Assembly: GCA_014379665.1 (NCBI GenBank)
Contig: JACMLK010000487.1
Location: 1 to 11,182 of the forward strand
Origin: Saprospiraceae bacterium
GTDB lineage: Bacteria; Bacteroidota; Bacteroidia; Chitinophagales; Saprospiraceae
DNA length: 11,182 bases
Direction: 5' to 3'
A program made the position numbers and the translations under genes. The notes beneath the pieces were generated by a model, which saw only the letters and a program-made list of their open reading frames with translations, did not search any database and was not told the DNA's origin. Below are positions 6,867-11,182 of this stretch, in pieces (the first letter of the stretch is position 1; each line of letters begins with the position of its first letter).

Positions 6867-7226
6867 TTAAATATCTTTTAGGGTTTTTATGATTTTATTT
6901 AGTTCATAGATTAATTCATCATAACAAATTAACACAGATTTACACTCTGCTTCATTAAAATATCCAACTCTAATACCATATAATAGATGACTTTTTGTTT
7001 CGTTAGCAGAGCCTCTGGAAAAAACATAAAAATTCTTTTTGTCTTTCGGAGATAACCGTCCAAATGCTTCTGCTATATTTCCTGAAACGCTATTTGATGC
7101 TCTTCGGATTTGGGAAGTTAGTCCATAATCTTCGCTTCTGGGAAGTGTAATCGTCAATTTAAAAATTATGGCTGAAAGTTCTATTGACTTTTTCCATACA
7201 GGCATTTCTTCAAATGAGCTATACAA
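6867..7226 (-). CDS. Four-helix-bundle protein (23S rRNA intervening-sequence protein family)
   Basis: 119-aa protein of the S23/IVP four-helix-bundle family (PF05635/TIGR02436 type). Recognisable parts are the N-terminal FEEMPVWKKSIELS (5-18), the block LPRSEDYGLTSQIRRASNSV (28-47), GNIAEAFGR (49-57), and the third and fourth helices with RGSANETKSHLLY (71-83) and DELIYELNKIIKTL (103-116). Such proteins are often encoded in 23S rRNA intervening sequences, and relatives include Avd of diversity-generating retroelements, but their function here is unknown. The start is TTG at 7226-7224: a TAA stop lies three codons upstream, and the first ATG (codon 8) would delete part of the conserved first helix. 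It is flanked by mutually complementary repeat tracts and interrupts the regulator-to-sugar-gene gap. No reverse transcriptase or variable repeat is visible. Confidence 0.87.
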   Translation of the reverse strand: MYSSFEEMPVWKKSIELSAIIFKLTITLPRSEDYGLTSQIRRASNSVSGNIAEAFGRLSPKDKKNFYVFSRGSANETKSHLLYGIRVGYFNEAECKSVLICYDELIYELNKIIKTLKDI

Positions 7227-7240
7227 TATTATATTTTATT

Positions 7241-7353
7241 AACCTCAATCTTATCCTAAGTCTTAGTCTCAAACTTCCTATTTTCAATCTTATCCTTATT
7301 CTTAATCTTATTCTTAACCTTATTCTCTTAACCTTATTCTCTTAACCTTAACC
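7241..7353. repeat. CTTAACCTTATTCT tandem and degenerate pyrimidine tract, right flank of four-helix-bundle cassette
   Basis: A tract of over 100 nt, nearly all variants of CTTAACC, CTTATCC and CTTAATC on the plus strand. At its outer end the 14-nt unit CTTAACCTTATTCT occurs twice in tandem (7313-7326 and 7327-7340), followed by a partial third copy CTTAACCTTAA (7341-7351). Inward it decays to 7-nt-like units with TAAGTCTTAG and TCAATCTTATCC. It is the reverse-complement partner of 6791-6826. Confidence 0.75.
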
Positions 7354-7415
7354 ATATGGCTTCGCCGCTGATAAGTCGCTGGTACTTGATCTCTGATAGC
7401 CAAAACAATAGTATA

Positions 7416-7436
7416 ACTGCCTTATAATCAGGCAGT
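7416..7436 (-). terminator. Hairpin at the end of upxY, possible attenuator/terminator
   Basis: Perfect 7-bp inverted repeat ACTGCCT/AGGCAGT with a 7-nt loop. In the sense strand it is followed by TATACTATTGTTTT, a moderately U-rich stretch. The upxY stop codon lies at its loop edge. The tail is not a clean T-run, so intrinsic termination is uncertain. A terminator here would separate the export/regulator genes from the sugar genes. Confidence 0.42.
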
Positions 7437-7997
7437 CAGTTGTCCGGCATGCATTGGTCTCAATAAGTTAAAGTCAACCTTGATTCTTAATTGATATCCA
7501 ATGGTTTCCAGATCAATCACAAAACTTCGTTTGCCTGATTTGGAAACTATTTTACCCGTCATACCCGAAAGCTGACCGGAAATCACCTCTACATCCTCTC
7601 CGGCATGATATTCATTCCATCCAATAGGCGCTATGGCCACGGTTTCACCGGCGACACACTTTAAAATATTAATTTCCGATTCCGGGATAGCTATTAAATC
7701 ATTTCCGTTTTTTAGAAATTTCAAAACATATTCAGTCTCAAGTGTCCGGATATATTCATCTTTTTGTATATGCACAAACACATAACAATTGATCAGAGGT
7801 ACAGCAAAGTGTTTAATTTTTTTACTGTATCGTTTTGTTTTTTCGACAATGGGAAGATACACTTCTATCTGCTTTTTGGAAAGTGCTTCTGCTATATATT
7901 TTTCGCATTTGTATTTGGTATATACCGCAAACCATCTCTTTTTATCTTCAGATAATTGATTAATGGCACTTGTAATATTTGATTTATTGTCCTTCAT
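7428..7997 (-). CDS. upxY: UpxY-like transcription antiterminator (NusG/RfaH paralogue)
   Basis: 189-aa NusG-family regulator. The NGN domain spans about residues 20-112 (KKRWFAVYTKYKCEKYIAEAL, then IEVYLPIVEKTKRYSKKIKHF and VPLINCYVFVHI), and a KOW domain is at about 131-160 (AGEDVEVISGQLSGMTGKIV). Proteins of this class bind RNA polymerase at the capsule-locus leader and let it read through the long operon. I place the start at ATG 7997, because it lies 11 nt after the upstream stop and is preceded by AGGTGATATCAGG, a rare Shine-Dalgarno-like sequence here. The frame also extends to a TTG at 8021, which would overlap the upstream gene by 13 nt. Tight spacing implies co-expression with the winged-helix gene. 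It sits at the head of the sugar genes, as expected for a locus-specific antiterminator. Confidence 0.87.
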   Translation of the reverse strand: MKDNKSNITSAINQLSEDKKRWFAVYTKYKCEKYIAEALSKKQIEVYLPIVEKTKRYSKKIKHFAVPLINCYVFVHIQKDEYIRTLETEYVLKFLKNGNDLIAIPESEINILKCVAGETVAIAPIGWNEYHAGEDVEVISGQLSGMTGKIVSKSGKRSFVIDLETIGYQLRIKVDFNLLRPMHAGQLTA

Positions 7998-8008
7998 CCT
8001 GATATCAC

Positions 8009-8539
8009 CTAATTTTCCCAAAGTAATAAAGCATCACTATTATGCTTTTCCCATTCACACAAACCAAATTCTTCTGAATTGAAAACACAACAATTTATCC
8101 TGCGATGTATCAATTTTTCAACTTTTTCTATTAATACATCCAGATAAGCATTGTTGAGGGTACCAATTAACACAAGGTCAATCTCTTTATCATCCAATCC
8201 TTTGGCAAGCGCACCTGTGACAAATACTTTATGAATGTCGCCTAAATTTTCAAGCACATTATCAATAATTTTATCGAAACCAATATACTTCAAAATGATA
8301 TTATGCATATCAACATACAGAGGATGATCCGTATTAGCTCGGAAATATTTTTTATTTCCTTTGGTAAAAGAGTTAAGCATTCCGGCCTTTTCAAATCTAT
8401 TAAGCTCTACCCTGATACCATTTGATGATTCTCCAAACTCAGTTTCTAAACCTCTCAGATACGAAGTTGCTTTGCTATTGAGAAAAAATTTCAGCAATAA
8501 CTTGATTCGGGTTTTGGATGATATTAAGGTCTCAATCAT
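8009..8539 (-). CDS. Winged-helix regulator fused to a nucleotidyltransferase-like domain
   Basis: 176-aa two-domain protein of unproven function. Residues 1-70 look like an ArsR/MarR-type winged helix (SSKTRIKLLLKFFLN, the recognition-helix-like ESSNGIRVELNRFEKAGML, then a wing with TKGNKKYFRAN). Residues about 100-165 resemble a MNT/pol-beta-type nucleotidyltransferase fold: the usual GS-x-A-x-G loop appears as GALAKG (109-114), and the metal-binding DxD appears as Glu119-Ile-Asp121 (KEIDLVLIG). The loss of Ser and of the first Asp suggests weak or no catalysis, so the domain may bind a nucleotide or partner instead. It lies directly upstream of upxY with an 11-nt gap, and a perfect palindrome overlaps its promoter. 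Both point to a regulator of the locus, possibly autoregulated. The ATG at 8539 follows CTCAAT closely, with no Shine-Dalgarno. Confidence 0.7.
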   Translation of the reverse strand: MIETLISSKTRIKLLLKFFLNSKATSYLRGLETEFGESSNGIRVELNRFEKAGMLNSFTKGNKKYFRANTDHPLYVDMHNIILKYIGFDKIIDNVLENLGDIHKVFVTGALAKGLDDKEIDLVLIGTLNNAYLDVLIEKVEKLIHRRINCCVFNSEEFGLCEWEKHNSDALLLWEN

Positions 8540-8540
8540 A

Positions 8541-8566
8541 TTGAGTATAAAAATTACTCAAAGATA
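8541..8566 (-). promoter_or_regulatory. Palindromic operator-like site overlapping a TATCTTTG promoter box
   Basis: A perfect inverted repeat TTGAGTA-N7-TACTCAA occupies 8541-8561. In the operon sense it overlaps the TATCTTTG box (8566-8559), which fits the Bacteroidota -7 consensus TAnnTTTG. A clear -33 TTG at the usual distance is missing (GTG at 21-nt spacing). The palindrome ends 2 nt before the ATG of the winged-helix gene, so a bound dimer could block initiation, or the RNA hairpin could hide the start codon. Confidence 0.45.
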
Positions 8567-8581
8567 AGAAAGGTAAATTAA

Positions 8582-11182
8582 TTAATTCACATTTTGTATC
8601 AATAAAATTAAGGACAATATAGCAGTTGCCTGAGCTATGGAGTTGGCAAGAATGTCTCCCCATTTCACATCTTCTTCTTTTTCTCCCTTTTCTTCTTTAA
8701 TTTTCACTTCTTTATAACCTACCCTTATCTCACTGCCGGGTCCAACTTTAGGATAACTTTTAAAGAAAAGAAATCCTTTTGCTTTGGTTACTTTTCCGCT
8801 GGCATCAATGACAGATATGTTGGATGATGCATCTTTTGATAAGCCGCCGGCATATTCGTCTATATAGAACTTTGCAGATTTTCCTTTGATATAAGGTGTC
8901 TGAATTTTGTTCTGAGCCAGTACTTTATCCGGATACAATTCAAATGCTTTGGTAGCACCGGTGATGGTTACAATATTATTGATCTTTGGAATATTGATTT
9001 CATCTCCTTCTTGCAAAATAATATTTTCGTAACTTTGTGTGTTTTTTAATGCTTTTTCCAGATCTATTATAATATACCCAACGTTTTCTTTTGATCTTAT
9101 TAGAGTGGCCCCTTTCAGAAATGCTTCATCCGTAGTACCCCCTGCATCTCTGATAATAGTGGCCAGTTTAGTATTGTCACCCATCAGGGCATAGGTGCCA
9201 GGGTATTTTACCTCCCCATTCACGTTAATATTTCTTTGTAATTCAAATTCAGGCGCTAGCCTGACATAAATCTGATCAAAAGGCTGTAGTGCAAAATCAT
9301 CTCCACCGTTTTTGACATTAAAGTTTTCATCTATTTTTAAATTTGCAGCCAGAACCCGTGTGGATTTATCATCTTCAAATTGTAGTCTGTATATATCTAT
9401 ACGATCAAGAGAAGCTTCTCTTTTGAGTCCTCCTGCCAAAAGCAGCAAATCTTTTAATTTAAGTGTCGGATTGTACAAAAACTCACCGGGAATTCTGACC
9501 GCACCTGCTACCCTGATAAAAGATTCATCGGTATAGTTATTTTTTGAATATACTACTAATCTGTCGTTTGGTTCCAGATTGACGTTTGAAACTGATCCGG
9601 GATTATTTACAGCCTCTCTCAGGTTGACATAAATATACTCTCTGGTTTTTGCATTTTCCGATCGGCTCCTGAAAATATAGGCAAAATCCATGGCATCGTC
9701 TGTAATTCCCCCTGCAAAAAAAACAGCATCAGATACTTTGAGGTTTTTTTCTACATCAAGTGACATTTCTGTGGGAATTCGTACTGCTCCTTCTATATTC
9801 ATTTTGTAGGTATCTGTAAAAGATGCTTTGGAAGATACAATTAATTCATCGCCACGCTGCAGTCTGATGTTATCTGTACTCTGTGGATTCTGAATGATAT
9901 TATTCAGATTTAAAAATTCATACCTTATGGTTTTAAAATCAGCATTAAATCGTTTTAAATAGGCAATATCAAGAATAGCATTGTCCAGCAATACAGATTT
10001 TCTCAGAAGGTCAGATATTTTTTCATTTTCAGTCATGGCATAGGTACCTGGATTTTCCACTGCACCCGAAATGTTGACTACATTTTTGACCTGATCATTT
10101 ATTTCCTGAATAGTAACCACATCTCCGTTGTAGAGAATAAAATTTTTATTTGTCTTCTCTAATGTTCCAAAATTAACGTCAATGATACTTACCGAATCAT
10201 TATCAATTCGTCTTACCTGAAGATTACTTTTTAAAGCTGTTGATTTTAGTCCACCTGCAAATTTTATAAGTTCAGTCAGATTTTCATTATCAATAAGTTC
10301 GTATCTGAAAGGTCTGTTAATCGCTCCTTGTACGGTCACCAGTCTTTGTGCTACAGGTACATTGATATAATCATTTTCCGCAAGATAAAAATCCTGGCTG
10401 CTTACCGGATTTTGGAGGTATTGGTATACATCTATATTTTTTGGCTTATTACCCGCTCTGAGCAATTGTATCTTTCTGACACTACCAATATCGTTTGGTC
10501 CTCCTGCGGCTATCAGGGCGTTGAATGCCGTATTGACTGCGGAAACATTGAATGTACCATTGTTAAAAACTTCACCTACTATATTTACGTTGAGCGTCCT
10601 GGCTGTGGTCACGGAAAGCTCATAATTTTCTTTATTGAAGTAATAATAACGTCTCAAAAAAGTATACAGTTGGTCTTTTGCCTGTCCCAACGTGAGGCCG
10701 GATATATAAATACGGGGTAAATCTGCTGCCTGAACGTACCCGTCTTTTTGAATTTCTGTGGCAAAATTTACGGTAGAACTACCCCAGATCGATACCGCTA
10801 CCCTATCTCCCGGTCCCAGAACATAGGTTTTGGGTGGTTTGGCGTCTTCTGCTGTCCTGAAAAGTTGTAGAGATTTATCTCTGAAAATGTGCTGACCGTA
10901 GGTCTGTGCAGGCGGGAGTTTATCTTTTGTCTGTTCCTGAAGTTTTTCAGAAACCGCCTCCTCAATTGTAGCCACATCCTTTACCGCTTTTTGTATATCT
11001 TTAGTTTGATTTACGATTTTATCTTTGTTGTCTACTGATCTGGTATCATCCATTTTTGATTGAGGTACAGTGGCCGGAGTCTTATTGGTTTCATTTGAAT
11101 TAGCTCCTTCGGACGATTGCTTTGCTTTTTTCTCAGCATCCAGAATAATCATTACTTCTTTCACAGCCTTTTCGACTTTGGC
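8582..11182 (-). CDS. SLBB-domain polysaccharide export protein, Wza-related (N-terminus beyond window)
   Basis: At least 866 residues are visible and the frame is open to the window edge, so the signal peptide and true start lie outside. Positions below count from the GTG at 11164. A low-complexity, charged region (about 1-85) precedes the Poly_export domain (about 112-190; YVLGPGDRVAVSIWG at 114-128, then YVQAADLPRIYISGLTLGQA). Six clear SLBB repeats follow at roughly 191, 274, 361, 454, 549 and 644, recognisable by GxVxxPGxY and AGG-like signatures such as VNISGAVENPGTYAM, IRVAGAVRIPGEFLY and INVNGEVKYPGTYAL, plus a degenerate seventh at about 730-790. The end is a charged linker and one hydrophobic segment (TAILSLILLIQ, 847-857), perhaps the outer-membrane helix of a Wza-like channel. 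It would export the polymer whose length Wzz sets. The stop lies 42 nt before the regulator start. Confidence 0.9.
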   Translation of the reverse strand, partial: AKVEKAVKEVMIILDAEKKAKQSSEGANSNETNKTPATVPQSKMDDTRSVDNKDKIVNQTKDIQKAVKDVATIEEAVSEKLQEQTKDKLPPAQTYGQHIFRDKSLQLFRTAEDAKPPKTYVLGPGDRVAVSIWGSSTVNFATEIQKDGYVQAADLPRIYISGLTLGQAKDQLYTFLRRYYYFNKENYELSVTTARTLNVNIVGEVFNNGTFNVSAVNTAFNALIAAGGPNDIGSVRKIQLLRAGNKPKNIDVYQYLQNPVSSQDFYLAENDYINVPVAQRLVTVQGAINRPFRYELIDNENLTELIKFAGGLKSTALKSNLQVRRIDNDSVSIIDVNFGTLEKTNKNFILYNGDVVTIQEINDQVKNVVNISGAVENPGTYAMTENEKISDLLRKSVLLDNAILDIAYLKRFNADFKTIRYEFLNLNNIIQNPQSTDNIRLQRGDELIVSSKASFTDTYKMNIEGAVRIPTEMSLDVEKNLKVSDAVFFAGGITDDAMDFAYIFRSRSENAKTREYIYVNLREAVNNPGSVSNVNLEPNDRLVVYSKNNYTDESFIRVAGAVRIPGEFLYNPTLKLKDLLLLAGGLKREASLDRIDIYRLQFEDDKSTRVLAANLKIDENFNVKNGGDDFALQPFDQIYVRLAPEFELQRNINVNGEVKYPGTYALMGDNTKLATIIRDAGGTTDEAFLKGATLIRSKENVGYIIIDLEKALKNTQSYENIILQEGDEINIPKINNIVTITGATKAFELYPDKVLAQNKIQTPYIKGKSAKFYIDEYAGGLSKDASSNISVIDASGKVTKAKGFLFFKSYPKVGPGSEIRVGYKEVKIKEEKGEKEEDVKWGDILANSIAQATAILSLILLIQNVN

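Larger units (their letters stand above)
6791..7353 (-). mobile_element. Four-helix-bundle cassette with complementary purine/pyrimidine flanks
   Basis: A unit of about 563 bp between upxY and wbpE contains one four-helix-bundle gene (6867-7226). On the plus strand its left flank is purine-rich (TTAAGATTAAGG-type repeats) and its right flank is the pyrimidine-rich complement. GGTTAAGGTTAAGA at 6801-6814 is perfectly complementary to 7340-7353, and further imperfect pairing continues inward. A transcript would fold into a long stem with the gene in the loop, as 23S rRNA intervening sequences do. No rRNA sequence is next to it. Mobility is an inference. Confidence 0.45.

Noticed and set aside
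6791..7353. Diversity-generating retroelement (the four-helix-bundle protein as Avd)
   Set aside because: No reverse transcriptase, no template/variable repeat pair and no C-type-lectin target is visible; the protein fits the intervening-sequence family better.
6791..7353. Intervening sequence inside a 23S rRNA gene
   Set aside because: Flanking DNA codes for UpxY and WbpE; no rRNA sequence is present.
10328..10720. 130-codon open frame on the plus strand
   Set aside because: It lies entirely antisense to the SLBB protein, whose domains run unbroken through this stretch; the translated product has no recognisable domain.

Overview
The window is an exopolysaccharide/capsule gene cluster read entirely from the minus strand, so the operon runs from high to low coordinates. 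The organism is most likely a Bacteroidota bacterium, perhaps from the Saprospiraceae/Sphingobacteriia side; this finer placement is a guess. The reasons are the low-GC, A/T-rich start regions mostly without Shine-Dalgarno sequences, a UpxY-type NusG paralogue at the head of a sugar cluster, a long SLBB export protein, promoter-like TAnnTTTG boxes, and small genes of the four-helix-bundle and GxxExxY families.

In transcription order: a long SLBB/Poly_export protein (11182-8582, N-terminus outside the window); a small winged-helix plus nucleotidyltransferase-like protein (8539-8009) with a perfect palindrome and a TATCTTTG box directly before its start; a UpxY-like antiterminator (7997-7428) ending in a hairpin; a four-helix-bundle (23S-IVS-type) gene (7226-6867) between complementary purine/pyrimidine tracts; the sugar-nucleotide aminotransferase WbpE/WlbC (6777-5653); UDP-glucose 6-dehydrogenase (5500-4199); dTDP-glucose 4,6-dehydratase (3985-2939); a Wzz-type chain-length protein without a kinase domain (2836-1748); the N-acetyltransferase WbpD/WlbB (1411-839); a GxxExxY PD-(D/E)XK-like gene (732-319) between two 30-31 nt inverted repeats; and the first 55 codons of the dehydrogenase WbpB/WlbA (165-1).

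The sugar genes fit together. WbpB, WbpE and WbpD perform successive steps (3-oxidation, 3-amination, 3-N-acetylation) towards UDP-GlcNAc(3NAc)A. Ugd supplies UDP-glucuronate and RfbB supplies dTDP-4-keto-6-deoxyglucose. Wzz and the SLBB protein would control chain length and export. The regulator/UpxY pair at the head of the sugar genes probably sets transcription and antitermination. No glycosyltransferase, flippase, polymerase or UDP-GlcNAc 6-dehydrogenase lies in the window.

The most unusual signal is two short cassettes (about 0.56-0.58 kb) inserted in gaps of the operon, in the operon's orientation. Each holds one small gene with a non-ATG start (GTG or TTG) between flanks that would pair into a long RNA stem. 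This is the layout of 23S rRNA intervening sequences, but here it sits in a protein-coding operon. Other intergenic gaps carry related degenerate short-repeat tracts (1677-1735, 2884-2936, 3989-4032). No gap without a gene exceeds 300 bases. No rRNA, tRNA, CRISPR array or intact transposase was seen.
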